Origin: a virus
Strand: one strand, 5' to 3'
DNA length: 62,401 bases
IMG/VR virus record: IMGVR_UViG_3300042894_008338
Span: 1 to 62,401 of that record
The position numbers and the translations under genes are program-made. Below, piece after piece: positions 1-8,144 of the stretch. Under the pieces are notes generated by a model. That model made no database searches. It saw nothing but the letters and a program-made list of their open reading frames with translations, and had not been told where the DNA came from. Position 1 is the stretch's first letter. Every line of letters begins with the position of its first letter.

Positions 1-566
1 CCCCAGACTGTATTTTGTCCTTCCATGATATAATGTTGGCCGTTGGACAGTTTAATGTGTCCTTTGGCTAGGCATGTTTTATTTGGGCAGGCTTTGGACA
101 GTGGGTGGCGGAAGAATGATGCTATTGGGAATAGTTCCCATAGGGTTGATTCTGGCGTGATTTCGGGGAATGTTCCATATGGTCCTATTCGGTCGATGAA
201 TCCACCAGAGACGTATTCCCATCCATGTTTATCGCAGTCTTGGATTAGGTCTTCGATTGGTTCCCAATATAGTTGTAGTTCATCGTCATCAGCTATGATC
301 CACCAGTCTTTTGGGTAGATGTTTTTTATTTCGTTGTAGATGTTGGTAACTTGTTCCCAGTCGAATGGTCTATGAGTTCTGACTGTATGGATATTGAATC
401 CTGCTTCTTTGGCTATTTGTTCGACTTCATCTTTGGTTGATTTATTGGAATTTTCGTGTTCGTAAACGACTATGAAAGCATCTTTTACATCATTTTTATA
501 ATGATTGAGTTGATGTTTGAGTGTATTGGTTCTGTGACCTGTAACTGTTACGAGTATTGGTTTCAT
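1..566 (-). CDS. Glycosyltransferase (GT-A type), 3' end beyond window
   Basis: Reading frame open from ATG at 566 to the left edge of the window, about 188 codons, so the C-terminus is missing. The N-terminus (MKPILVTVTGHRTN) leads into a Rossmann-like half, and residues 88-97 (WWIIADDDEL) give an acidic DDD motif typical of the metal/sugar-nucleotide site of GT-A enzymes. The start overlaps the stop of the upstream glycosyltransferase as ATGA, so the two are translationally coupled and form an operon with the methyltransferase further upstream. The acceptor is unknown; a role in decorating a virion or host-surface glycan is inferred from the neighbours. Confidence 0.75.
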   Translation of the reverse strand, partial: MKPILVTVTGHRTNTLKHQLNHYKNDVKDAFIVVYEHENSNKSTKDEVEQIAKEAGFNIHTVRTHRPFDWEQVTNIYNEIKNIYPKDWWIIADDDELQLYWEPIEDLIQDCDKHGWEYVSGGFIDRIGPYGTFPEITPESTLWELFPIASFFRHPLSKACPNKTCLAKGHIKLSNGQHYIMEGQNTVW

Positions 567-1270
567 AATCTTATGAGTTCTATGTAGTTTGGTTCTTCTT
601 TAATGGTTGTGTATTTTGATATTTGTCCTACATCTTCTTCTTCGGAAATTATTTCGTTTTGTCTATTTGTTTTATGTTTTAATTGTTGATCTTCTGGGTA
701 GTTAGCTGTTCTTAGTGAATCATCGTGTGGTATGTGGTAGAGAAATTCTTCTATGTTCATGATTACGATTCTTTCGAGTCCTATTTTTTCTAATCTTCTG
801 TAAAAGTCTTCGTCGTCCCACCCCCATCCACGGAATTTTTCGTTATATCCATTAATTTTGATTGCATTTTCTTTTTTGAAGAATGAGAAGCCGTGAAAGT
901 CCCATTTATCTGGTATAGTTCCGCAGTAGAAGTGATTTCTGTCTTGTTCTCTTTGGAATATGTTGATTAGTTCTGGGTTTATGAGTTTGTAATCGATATC
1001 GCATTTTAGTATATGGTCATATTTGGCATGATTGAGTGCTACATTGAGAGAGAAGCTCATTGATATGAATGATTTTTCATTGTTTACTCTTACTATTTTT
1101 GTTTTATGGTGATTTGTTATTGAGGTTAGTTCTGGGTCTGTTTTGATTGGGTTAGTTGATGACCAGTCAACAATTAGTATTTCGTTTATTTGTGGGTGAT
1201 TGATCCAAGTTTCGAGACAATTTACGACTCGATCAGATCTATTCATAACTGGCACTATGAGGCTTATCAT
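563..1270 (-). CDS. Family 2-type glycosyltransferase with GT7 C-terminal motif
   Basis: 235 residues. The start MISLIVPVMNRSDRV is the usual GT2 first strand. Residues 91-93 (DID) are the DxD-type nucleotide-sugar motif. Residues 141-157 (GYNEKFRGWGWDDEDFY) match the C-terminal acceptor-side motif seen in galactosyltransferase-like GT7/GT2 enzymes. It overlaps the upstream methyltransferase gene as ATGA at 1267-1270 and the downstream gene in the same way, so three genes form a coupled leftward operon. Family call is good; sugar and acceptor cannot be told. Confidence 0.8.
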   Translation of the reverse strand: MISLIVPVMNRSDRVVNCLETWINHPQINEILIVDWSSTNPIKTDPELTSITNHHKTKIVRVNNEKSFISMSFSLNVALNHAKYDHILKCDIDYKLINPELINIFQREQDRNHFYCGTIPDKWDFHGFSFFKKENAIKINGYNEKFRGWGWDDEDFYRRLEKIGLERIVIMNIEEFLYHIPHDDSLRTANYPEDQQLKHKTNRQNEIISEEEDVGQISKYTTIKEEPNYIELIRL

Positions 1271-1839
1271 AATTTTGTTATTACCAATTGGTCTCCGACG
1301 TAGATTGTCTTTATATAGTGAGAGTAAGTTGTCATGAATGAGTTTATCCCCATTCGTGGTATTTCGTGAAATTCTTTATTGTTAATCCAATTATAGTCAT
1401 CGAATATCATGATTCCGTTTTGTTTTAGCATTTTGAAGGAAAGAACAGCATCTTCAAGGACATTTATTGCTTCGTGGCATCCATCTATGTAGATGAAGTC
1501 GAATTTTTGATTCATGCTGATCAAGTTCTGTAGTGCTGAGAAGCTTTCTTGGTGGATTAGTCGAATTTTTTCCTGATATGTTTTAGTGTTTTCTATAAAT
1601 TGTTGAATTAGTTTTTTTTGATTTTTTTCTTCATATTCATGATCGATGAATGAGTCGATGCAGGTTATTTTGCATGTGTTGTGTTTTATGATATTTTCCA
1701 GTAGCCATATTGTTGATCTACCTTCGTAGCTTCCTATTTCAAGGAAGTCTAAAAATGGCAGATCTTTCAGACCACTGAGCCACATTTCCCACATTGGTAT
1801 ATGGTGGGAAAACCAATCTGATGTAAATTTGGGTTCCAT
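1267..1839 (-). CDS. Class I SAM-dependent methyltransferase
   Basis: About 190 residues from the internal ATG at 1839 (MEPKFTSDWF); an upstream in-frame ATG at 1869 would overlap the divergent gene. The SAM-binding motif I is FLEIGSYEGRST, followed by an acidic strand end (ITCIDSF) and the FDFIYIDGCHE segment typical of the Methyltransf_24 type, which often acts on sugars or small molecules. First gene of the leftward glycosyltransferase operon. Only about 17 bases separate it from the divergent aminotransferase start, so the promoters must lie inside the coding regions or be shared. No clear Shine-Dalgarno sequence is seen. Confidence 0.75.
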   Translation of the reverse strand: MEPKFTSDWFSHHIPMWEMWLSGLKDLPFLDFLEIGSYEGRSTIWLLENIIKHNTCKITCIDSFIDHEYEEKNQKKLIQQFIENTKTYQEKIRLIHQESFSALQNLISMNQKFDFIYIDGCHEAINVLEDAVLSFKMLKQNGIMIFDDYNWINNKEFHEIPRMGINSFMTTYSHYIKTIYVGDQLVITKL

Positions 1840-1856
1840 GATGTTAATATAGTAAT

Positions 1857-2963
1857 ATGGACATACCATTATTCAAAGTTTTCATGTCACCATTTGTTGA
1901 TTCATCTTTGAGTTCTGTATTACATTCAGGATTTATAGGGCAAGGCAAAGTTGTTGACATTTTCGAGAGTGAGTTATCTTCTTTTTTCAATCATTACCGT
2001 GTTTTGTCGATGAATAGTTGTACTAGTTCTATTCATTTGGCTTTGCACATGATCCGTGGTTGTGGTCGTGACGAGGTTTTGACAGTTCCTGTGACATGTA
2101 CTGCTAGTAATTTGCCTATTTTGGCTAATGGTTTGCGTCCTGTATTTGTTGATACGGATGTGAGGAATTGCAACATTGATTTAGTTGATTTGGGTAGGAA
2201 GATTAATGAGAGAACTCTGGCAGTATTGATTGTTCATTGGGCTGGTTATCCTGTTGACATGCATGAGGTTGAGAGAATTTTGGATAATGCTGAAAGGGTT
2301 TATGGTTTTCGGCCATATTTGATTGAAGATTGCGCTCATGCATTTGGAAGCAAGTATATGGGTAGGAATGTAGGTACATGGGGATTTGGTTGTTATAGTT
2401 TTGGTCCTATCAAGCATTTGACATGTGGAGATGGAGGTGCATTGTTGTGTCCTTCTTCTGATTTTTATGATCGTGGTAAATTATTACGTTGGTATGGTTT
2501 AGACAGGAGTGGCAGGTCTGATTTCAGATGTGAGCAAGAAATTGTTGATTGGGGATATAAGTTTCATATGAATGATATCAGTGCTTGTATTGGTTTAGAG
2601 AATTTGAGGGTTATAAAGCCATATTTGGATCAGCAGAAGTTTAATGGTGAATTTTTGGATAAGACTTTGGATGGTTTTTCGGGTATTCATTTAGTTGAGC
2701 GTGTAACTGGTTATGATTCTGCTCATTGGGTTTACACTCTTTTGGTAGATGATCGTGATAGTTTTATATCTAAGATGAAATCTTGTGGTATAGGTTGTAG
2801 TCGTGTTCATGACAGGAATGATAAGCATCCATGTTTAGGTGGTTTAGGTAATTTGCAGGGAACTGATTATGTCGTTGAGAGGATGGTGTCGATACCATGT
2901 GGTTGGTGGGTTGGTCGTGAGGATTTAGAGTATATTGTCAGTTCTGTTCGTAGTGGTTGGTGA
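1857..2963 (+). CDS. DegT/DnrJ/EryC1/StrS family PLP aminotransferase
   Basis: 368 residues, the normal length for the family. The N-terminus IPLFKVFMSP, the glycine-rich SGFIGQG segment and LSMNSCTSSIHLAL match the family fold. D158 in LIEDCAHAFGS should bind the pyridine nitrogen and K186 in SFGPIKHLTCGDGGA is the Schiff-base lysine. Such enzymes transaminate keto-sugars on the way to amino-sugars of surface glycans. The divergent neighbours are glycosyltransferases and a methyltransferase, and a GNAT acetyltransferase lies downstream, fitting an N-acetylated amino-sugar pathway; that pathway is inferred. Sense-strand composition is unusually T/G rich. Confidence 0.88.
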   Translation: MDIPLFKVFMSPFVDSSLSSVLHSGFIGQGKVVDIFESELSSFFNHYRVLSMNSCTSSIHLALHMIRGCGRDEVLTVPVTCTASNLPILANGLRPVFVDTDVRNCNIDLVDLGRKINERTLAVLIVHWAGYPVDMHEVERILDNAERVYGFRPYLIEDCAHAFGSKYMGRNVGTWGFGCYSFGPIKHLTCGDGGALLCPSSDFYDRGKLLRWYGLDRSGRSDFRCEQEIVDWGYKFHMNDISACIGLENLRVIKPYLDQQKFNGEFLDKTLDGFSGIHLVERVTGYDSAHWVYTLLVDDRDSFISKMKSCGIGCSRVHDRNDKHPCLGGLGNLQGTDYVVERMVSIPCGWWVGREDLEYIVSSVRSGW

Positions 2964-3033
2964 TTTTGCTTTACAGTCAAGATTTTTCCTTATATATTGT
3001 TTGTAGTGATGTCATGGGTTAAGGGGTTTTGTT

Positions 3034-3873
3034 GTGAGCAAATACTTTGTTAATTTGAACAATGAGGTACATGGTCCGATGTCTGTTTCAGACATTGCCT
3101 CATTGATTCGCAAAAAGAAGTTGATGCTAGATGGGCAGGTTAAAATACAGGGAAGCAAGTCATGGGTTGACGCATTGAGCGTTCCAGAAATTATGGATGC
3201 AATTTCTAGTGTTGAAGTTTTAGAGGAATTTTCAGAAGATAAGCCTAAAAAGGTTAAGAAGAAGAAAAAGCAAAGTGACCCTTTGAGTGAATTTTTACCT
3301 GATTTGAATTTTATTCGCACTTATTTTATGGAAGGCAAATCGATTCAGTATGTTTTTGGTGTTATGTTGATTGTTTCTGGTATTATTTTAACTATTGGTT
3401 TAGGTCGTGCAGCATATAGTTCCATTGGCGTTGCTTATAATTCTAGTTTTATAAGTTTTTATATTCTATGTATTTGTTTGTTATACAGCATGTATCTTAC
3501 GATTGCAATTTGTGTGAGTGAATCTATCAGGATGTTTAGTTCTATTGATACTGAGTTTCCTGTTTATGGTATTGTTGTTCGTTTTATTGATATTTTTGCC
3601 GCTTTGGGTTTAGTTTTTGGGCTAATGATTTCTTTAGTTGCTTCTATTTTTGTTTTTGAGATGGATTTTATTTTGAGAAAGCCTCAAGCTGTTAATGGTC
3701 CATTTGGATTTCCTGAGCAACAAGATTTCCAATGGTATACGCCATTATTGGTTCCTGTTGTTGGTGTACTTGCAAGTTTTTCTTGGTATATTTGTGTTAA
3801 GTGGTTTAAGGAAGTTAATTTTTGCATCTTGTCAATTGCTGAAAATACCAGTCAGATTCGCAAGAATGGTTAA
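3034..3873 (+). CDS. GYF_2-domain multi-pass membrane protein
   Basis: 279 residues from a GTG start preceded by a good ribosome site (AAGGGG about 8 bases upstream). Residues 4-50 (YFVNLNNEVHGPMSV...SWVDAL) match the GYF_2 (DUF4339) module, which binds proline-rich peptides. A lysine-rich linker (70-80) precedes four likely membrane spans near 106-124, 138-160, 182-208 and 232-256. Planctomycetes carry many proteins of this build. The GYF module is expected to face the cytoplasm. Partner and role unknown. Confidence 0.75.
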   Translation: MSKYFVNLNNEVHGPMSVSDIASLIRKKKLMLDGQVKIQGSKSWVDALSVPEIMDAISSVEVLEEFSEDKPKKVKKKKKQSDPLSEFLPDLNFIRTYFMEGKSIQYVFGVMLIVSGIILTIGLGRAAYSSIGVAYNSSFISFYILCICLLYSMYLTIAICVSESIRMFSSIDTEFPVYGIVVRFIDIFAALGLVFGLMISLVASIFVFEMDFILRKPQAVNGPFGFPEQQDFQWYTPLLVPVVGVLASFSWYICVKWFKEVNFCILSIAENTSQIRKNG

Positions 3874-3897
3874 TTTTTCATCTATGGGAGCATGATG

Positions 3898-4479
3898 ATG
3901 TTAAATTCCAATGATCTTTGGAGGCCTGTATTTTTCATTGATATGGAGGGAACTATTCTTTCCACTGTTACTGATAATTTATTAGATCGTATGCAGCATG
4001 GTGATCGGAAAAATTTGAAGGATTTTTCTGATTATGTTAAGAGTAAGGGATTTCAGTTAAATGATAGGTATTTGGTATTGAGGCCGAAAATCAAGGTTTT
4101 GTTGCGTGGTTTGAGGGAATTGGGTAAGGTTGTTTTGTTCAGTGGTGCGAATCAATCTGAGGTTAATGAGAATGTGAAGGCTTGTGGACTGGAAGATTTG
4201 CTAGATGGCTGGTTTGGTTCTGGTTCTGGTTTAAGCTCTAATGGTTGGCCTTTGGTGGGAGATGGTGGTTTTTGTTTGATTGATGATACTTATAATGCTG
4301 GCAAGTTGAGTGTTATTTTGGACAGACTTTCAGATGAAACTGATATGGAGCGTCATTTAATTAAGGTTGATAGCTTTAATGGTGATGATTCAGACGTAGA
4401 GTGTCATCGAGTTTTGAAGATGGTTCAATCTCGATGTGCGAGTGGTCTTTATTATTATCCATTGAATAATAAAGGTTAG
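3898..4479 (+). CDS. HAD-superfamily (FCP1/NIF-like) phosphatase
   Basis: Three consecutive ATGs occur at 3892-3900; the third (3898) has ideal spacing from GGGAG, giving 193 residues. FFIDMEGT (about 12-19) is HAD motif I, LRPKIKVLLRGL resembles the NIF/FCP1 segment, LFSGANQ holds motif II Ser/Thr (S82), and CLIDDTYN (127-134) is motif IV. The second acid of the DxD pair is Glu instead of Asp (D15-x-E17), unusual for phosphatases, which may alter or weaken activity. Lies in the rightward run after the GYF_2 gene. Substrate unknown. Confidence 0.65.
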   Translation: MLNSNDLWRPVFFIDMEGTILSTVTDNLLDRMQHGDRKNLKDFSDYVKSKGFQLNDRYLVLRPKIKVLLRGLRELGKVVLFSGANQSEVNENVKACGLEDLLDGWFGSGSGLSSNGWPLVGDGGFCLIDDTYNAGKLSVILDRLSDETDMERHLIKVDSFNGDDSDVECHRVLKMVQSRCASGLYYYPLNNKG

Positions 4480-4526
4480 TTTGGTTCAAACTATAAAAAA
4501 TTAACTTGACTGGTTAATTCCTGTCA

Positions 4527-4718
4527 TTGTTTTTGAAAAATTCACTTATATCTTTTCTATTATACATTATTGGCTGGTCAGATAGTGGAGGTCGTTTTCA
4601 CACTTTCCTGACCCGGTATCTGTTTACGCAAAAGCGAAGATTAAGTGTTGTCAGCTATGCGACAGCCATATTTATTATTTTCAGTTTAATTGTGCCTAAT
4701 TTTTTTAGGGTTAATTAA
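4527..4718 (+). CDS. Possible small membrane protein
   Basis: 63 residues if read from TTG at 4527; no ATG start and no strong ribosome site. Two hydrophobic stretches (ISFLLYIIGW and SYATAIFIIFSLIVPNFF) are present. Its stop codon overlaps the next start as TAATG at 4716-4720, an arrangement repeated at 5479-5483 and suggestive of real coupled translation. Otherwise unrecognised. Confidence 0.35.
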   Translation: MFLKNSLISFLLYIIGWSDSGGRFHTFLTRYLFTQKRRLSVVSYATAIFIIFSLIVPNFFRVN

Positions 4719-5230
4719 TGTTTAATTACGATTTAGTTTTACGCAAGGCTGATAAGAGTGATTTGAAGGAAATGTATGATTTGAAGCAAGAGGTTTCTAA
4801 ATTTCATCATAGGGTAGCGATATTGAATGATGAAGACCAATTGAGATGGTTTGATGGTATTGATAAAGATGTTTACTATCCGAATAGTCTTGTTTTGATT
4901 GGTATAGATCCAGAAATGGATGAAAATGTTGGTGTTTTGTTTTTAACGAACATTAATTACGTCAATAGGACAGCTGACGTTGGTTGTGACATATACAAGA
5001 ATTATCGTAGTAAGGGTTTTGGCAATCGTTTGATGAAGTCTGGGGTTAAATTTTGTCGTGAAATTTTGAATCTTAGAAAATTGAGTTGTGAGGTATTGGA
5101 TTTCAACATAGCTAGTCAGAAGATGTGTGAGCGTTGTGGTTTTGTGCGTGAGGGAGTTCGTATTCAGCATGTTTATAAGGAAAATAAATATGTTGACAGT
5201 GTGATTTATGGTTGTTTTTTGAAAGATTAA
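4718..5230 (+). CDS. GNAT-family N-acetyltransferase (RimJ/RimL-like)
   Basis: 170 residues. The acetyl-CoA pyrophosphate loop is R97-x-x-G-x-G in YRSKGFGNRLMKSG, followed by LSCEVLDFNIASQKMCERCGF, the usual motif B with the conserved Asn and the CGF turn. The N-terminus LVLRKADKSDLKEMYDL is a typical GNAT start. Coupled by TAATG to the preceding small frame. Together with the upstream aminotransferase it could N-acetylate an amino-sugar, or act on a protein terminus; substrate not shown by sequence. Confidence 0.82.
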   Translation: MFNYDLVLRKADKSDLKEMYDLKQEVSKFHHRVAILNDEDQLRWFDGIDKDVYYPNSLVLIGIDPEMDENVGVLFLTNINYVNRTADVGCDIYKNYRSKGFGNRLMKSGVKFCREILNLRKLSCEVLDFNIASQKMCERCGFVREGVRIQHVYKENKYVDSVIYGCFLKD

Positions 5231-5232
5231 TT

Positions 5233-5481
5233 ATGACAAGTTTAGCGTTGCTTGTTTCGATGATTTTTTTATTGATAATTACATCTGGTCCGATAGTCTA
5301 CATTTTATCCTTTATTAATTTTATTCCTAACTGGTTGATTTTGAGTACAGGAATTATTGTTTTTTTATTGGGTGTTTATTGGTTTGCCATGATGCCAATT
5401 TGGCCGATTAATTTCTTAGGACTTATTCCCATGTTATTTTGCATATGGGCCATAGATAAAAGAAAGAAAAGGAGTGAATAA
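5233..5481 (+). CDS. Small multi-span membrane protein
   Basis: 82 residues from ATG at 5233, two bases after the acetyltransferase stop. Hydrophobic segments near 1-30 and 34-72 give two or three membrane spans; the tail (AIDKRKKRSE) is basic and probably cytoplasmic. The stop overlaps the next start as TAATG. Not recognised. Confidence 0.6.
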   Translation: MTSLALLVSMIFLLIITSGPIVYILSFINFIPNWLILSTGIIVFLLGVYWFAMMPIWPINFLGLIPMLFCIWAIDKRKKRSE

Positions 5482-5834
5482 TGTATGCATGGCTTAAGCT
5501 TTCTGGATTAAATGAATCAGCATCTGAAGAGATGAGTGATTTTGCGTTGAAGCGTCATGCTGGTGCAGAGAAGATTGTTGACAATGCAAAGGAGAAGGGC
5601 GGAGTTGCTCTTTTAACTTACAATCATTTCAAGGTTAAGTTACCTTATTATGCTTCAGTTGCTGACGGGAAGTTTGAATTTGATAAGTTAAAGAAAGAAT
5701 ATGTTTCTAAGTGTAGTGAATTACACAGTCACATGAATAAAATTGAAGAGATGGATCAAACTGGTTTTCAGAAATTGCTTGGTGAGTTAGAAGTTTTAGG
5801 TGAACTTTTAATTAAAGGGAAAAACGAAGGCTAA
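5481..5834 (+). CDS. Hypothetical helical protein
   Basis: 117 residues, ATG at 5481 coupled to the previous gene by TAATG. Starts MYAWLKLSGLNESASEE; the C-terminal half is helical and may be coiled (residues 80-117). No known motif. It is the last gene of the T/G-rich rightward block; base composition of the sense strand changes sharply with the next gene. Confidence 0.6.
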   Translation: MYAWLKLSGLNESASEEMSDFALKRHAGAEKIVDNAKEKGGVALLTYNHFKVKLPYYASVADGKFEFDKLKKEYVSKCSELHSHMNKIEEMDQTGFQKLLGELEVLGELLIKGKNEG

Positions 5835-5857
5835 AAAAATTAAATAAAGGTGAATTT

Positions 5858-7297
5858 ATGAGATTATCTGAACGTAGCAGCAAAATGCTTAGAGAAACCG
5901 TTGAGGACAAAAAGCTTCTTGTGGTGGAATTGGCAAAAGTTTGCAGTACCAAGCAAGAGTTTCTTGAAACGGTGATGCATGAATTTGGTCAAGATAAAGA
6001 TTTTAATGAGATTTATGATACGATCAAGAAGACTGCTACAAACCTTTATGACAAGTATGCGCCAAAAGAGATAAAAGACTTCGTTTCAAAAGCTGCGCCT
6101 TCGTATCAACAGTCATATGAAAAGTACAGCGATCCTAAGAACATTGATGAAATGGAAAGAGGCGTAAAAGAGTTTGCATCACAGTTGGGTGAAGGCCTAA
6201 AAAATGCTAATGCAATTTTCAATATGGTTGGTAAGCCGATAGGCATAGGCACAAAAGACCTTCCTTTTATACTTTCGATTATAATTGCTGGATCGACAGG
6301 TGGAATTGGTGCGATTCCTTATGCGCTTGTTCAGTATTTCGTTAGGAAGCAGATATATGGTGGTGCGGGAAAACTTTACGACAAAGTAGTTGGGACACAA
6401 CAAAATCCAGCTATGGAAAATATATTATCAAACAAGTACCTTAAGCGACTATGGGAAGCTAACGAATACAGAGATGATTTAAGAAGAAAAACGGCAGAGA
6501 GAGCGGGTTCTGTAGCTGGGGCAATATCAGGAAATGCAAAAATTGCCATGACTGCCATTAAAAAGTATATGCCACAGCTTGTTAATATGGCTAATGAAAA
6601 CAAAGTAGCGATAGGTAAAACCATATTCCTTTACGGAATTGGTGTTCTGATGGGAATGGGTGCAGCGAAGATACATGATTTAGCGTCAGGAAAACCTCAA
6701 CAAGATGCGCTTGATGGTCTTAAAATGATGGGTTATAATGATAAAGAGATAGCTGAACTTAAAGAAATGATACGTCTTACAGATAAAATGGGATCACCTA
6801 ACTGGGAGCCAAATCAAGAAGACAATGATAGATTATCTCAGATACTTAAAAATCAACAATTGGCTGATATTAGGACTAATATAGATCATAATGATCCTAA
6901 CATGAGAATGGCGGCTCATGCTGCATCGCAAGGTGATCTAGAAAAAGCGCATTTTTATCAGCAACAAGCAGCAGAAGAAAATATGAAAAAATTCATGGCT
7001 GGAAAATTTACTGATGTAAAAGGTCCACTGACATATGATGGCCCCAAATTTTCACCAGAACAATCAGCAAAATTCTTACAGAACCAACCAACACCAGAAC
7101 AAATTGACGCAGCAGTACCTATACCGTCTATTTATCGTGCTGCGGAAAAGGGGTCTGAAGAACTTAACAAGATTGGTGATGCGTTTAGTGACTACACAAA
7201 TAAAAATAGAAGCTTAGATAGTATACTTGGAGACTTTGAAACCAATCAAGATATAGTTGATCGAATTAATAAAACATTATCAAGAAGTGGTAAGTAA
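5858..7297 (+). CDS. Large hypothetical protein with two hydrophobic segments
   Basis: 479 residues with a good ribosome site (AAAGGTG) before ATG 5858. Helical N-terminal third, then two hydrophobic glycine-rich segments near 135-160 (FILSIIIAGSTGGIGAIPYALV) and 251-270 (IFLYGIGVLMGMGA), then a hydrophilic helical C-terminus rich in Gln and Asn. No family recognised. Sense strand is A-rich with ctt, ata and gca codons, unlike the ttg/gtt-rich genes just upstream, so it has a different compositional history. A virion or membrane-active role would fit the architecture but is not supported further. Confidence 0.65.
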   Translation: MRLSERSSKMLRETVEDKKLLVVELAKVCSTKQEFLETVMHEFGQDKDFNEIYDTIKKTATNLYDKYAPKEIKDFVSKAAPSYQQSYEKYSDPKNIDEMERGVKEFASQLGEGLKNANAIFNMVGKPIGIGTKDLPFILSIIIAGSTGGIGAIPYALVQYFVRKQIYGGAGKLYDKVVGTQQNPAMENILSNKYLKRLWEANEYRDDLRRKTAERAGSVAGAISGNAKIAMTAIKKYMPQLVNMANENKVAIGKTIFLYGIGVLMGMGAAKIHDLASGKPQQDALDGLKMMGYNDKEIAELKEMIRLTDKMGSPNWEPNQEDNDRLSQILKNQQLADIRTNIDHNDPNMRMAAHAASQGDLEKAHFYQQQAAEENMKKFMAGKFTDVKGPLTYDGPKFSPEQSAKFLQNQPTPEQIDAAVPIPSIYRAAEKGSEELNKIGDAFSDYTNKNRSLDSILGDFETNQDIVDRINKTLSRSGK

Positions 7298-7309
7298 ATT
7301 GGTAGAGTT

Positions 7310-7696
7310 CTAATTCTTTTTTAGAATTCTGGCTAGTTGTGTGGTTTTATTAACAAGATTATCGCTTGGTGCTATGAATGTGAAGATGATTTTTTCATCT
7401 TCTTCTTGATAAGCTGGTGTGTCGTAGATTTTTTTTAATTTTACCAAGCAATTATTATGTTCTCTGATATTTAAATTGATGATTAGTTTAGCTGTTATGA
7501 AGACGCTGGTGATAGTTGTGATGATGGAAACAAAAAAAACAGCGATGTACATTTCGTATAGGCAGAGAGATGTTATTGCACCCAAGCATACAAAAATTCT
7601 GAAGACATCGAAATAGTCAAAGAGTTCTGGTGGTTTGGGTATAATGATGAAATAATTTTTTTTCTTATCTTCTGGGTACATAAAATTTGTTATCAT
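7310..7696 (-). CDS. Hypothetical two-span membrane protein
   Basis: 128 residues. Residues about 31-75 hold two adjacent membrane spans (FVCLGAITSLCLYEMYIAVFF and SIITTITSVFITAKLII); both tails are charged and likely cytoplasmic. Ribosome site AAGGAA lies upstream of ATG 7696. Convergent with the preceding rightward gene, with only 12 bases between stops. Not recognised. Confidence 0.6.
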   Translation of the reverse strand: MITNFMYPEDKKKNYFIIIPKPPELFDYFDVFRIFVCLGAITSLCLYEMYIAVFFVSIITTITSVFITAKLIINLNIREHNNCLVKLKKIYDTPAYQEEDEKIIFTFIAPSDNLVNKTTQLARILKKN

Positions 7697-7752
7697 GAAA
7701 TTCCTTATTAAGTGAATTATCCATCATAATAATTAAAAATTTGATGAGATAC

Positions 7753-7784
7753 GGGCGGGAATGATCATAAGGTCATTCCCGCCC
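7753..7784. terminator. Strong hairpin, likely transcription terminator
   Basis: Perfect 12-bp stem GGGCGGGAATGA / TCATTCCCGCCC with an 8-base loop, far more GC-rich than its surroundings. It sits 3' of the leftward gene 7844-8137 and ahead of the leftward gene 7310-7696. No strong U-tract on either side, so it may act as a pause, a processing site or a factor-assisted terminator. Confidence 0.7.
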
Positions 7785-7843
7785 ATTTAATTTAGTGTTG
7801 TGGTGGTGTAAAAAGAGGCAAGTTATTTTACTTGTCTCGAATT

Positions 7844-8137
7844 TCAGTCCTGACAGCACTGTTCTGGCGGTGTGTCTTTGTGTCTAGGACAAACACCTTC
7901 TTTTTTGTGTTTTTCGTCACATTTGCTGTTGCTGCCACAGCATTTTTTTACTGGTTGTTGTTCGTATTCCTCCTGCATTTGATTGTCGAACATCATAGCC
8001 ATTGAAAGAGCCATTTGTTGGGCATCTGTCAAGTTTTCTGCTTCTTCTTGAATATTCTCTGGGAGTGGTGGATCTGATTCGACAGCCACAGTCACTCCTT
8101 CTTCCATATCTTCAAAAGTGATTGTTACTTTGGCCAT
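7844..8137 (-). CDS. Small acidic protein with cysteine-rich tail
   Basis: 97 residues. The N-terminal half starts MAKVTITFEDMEEGVTVAVE and is acidic; residues 64-95 hold seven cysteines (CCGSNSKC...CPRH...CC), a possible metal-binding or disulfide cluster. Lies 7 bases after the next gene upstream, so both are probably one transcript, ended by the hairpin at 7753-7784. Family not recognised. Confidence 0.65.
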   Translation of the reverse strand: MAKVTITFEDMEEGVTVAVESDPPLPENIQEEAENLTDAQQMALSMAMMFDNQMQEEYEQQPVKKCCGSNSKCDEKHKKEGVCPRHKDTPPEQCCQD

Positions 8138-8144
8138 GGTGGAC

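Noticed and set aside
43-318. Plus-strand open frame of 91 codons at the left edge
   Set aside because: Lies wholly antisense to a better-supported glycosyltransferase frame on the minus strand; composition is not protein-like and no ribosome site is present.
2181-2417. Minus-strand frame inside the aminotransferase gene
   Set aside because: The DegT reading has the full set of family motifs; the antisense frame has none.
7298-7330. Terminator hairpin between convergent genes at 7.3 kb
   Set aside because: Only a 6-bp AT stem (TTCTAA/TTAGAA) is present; too weak to list.
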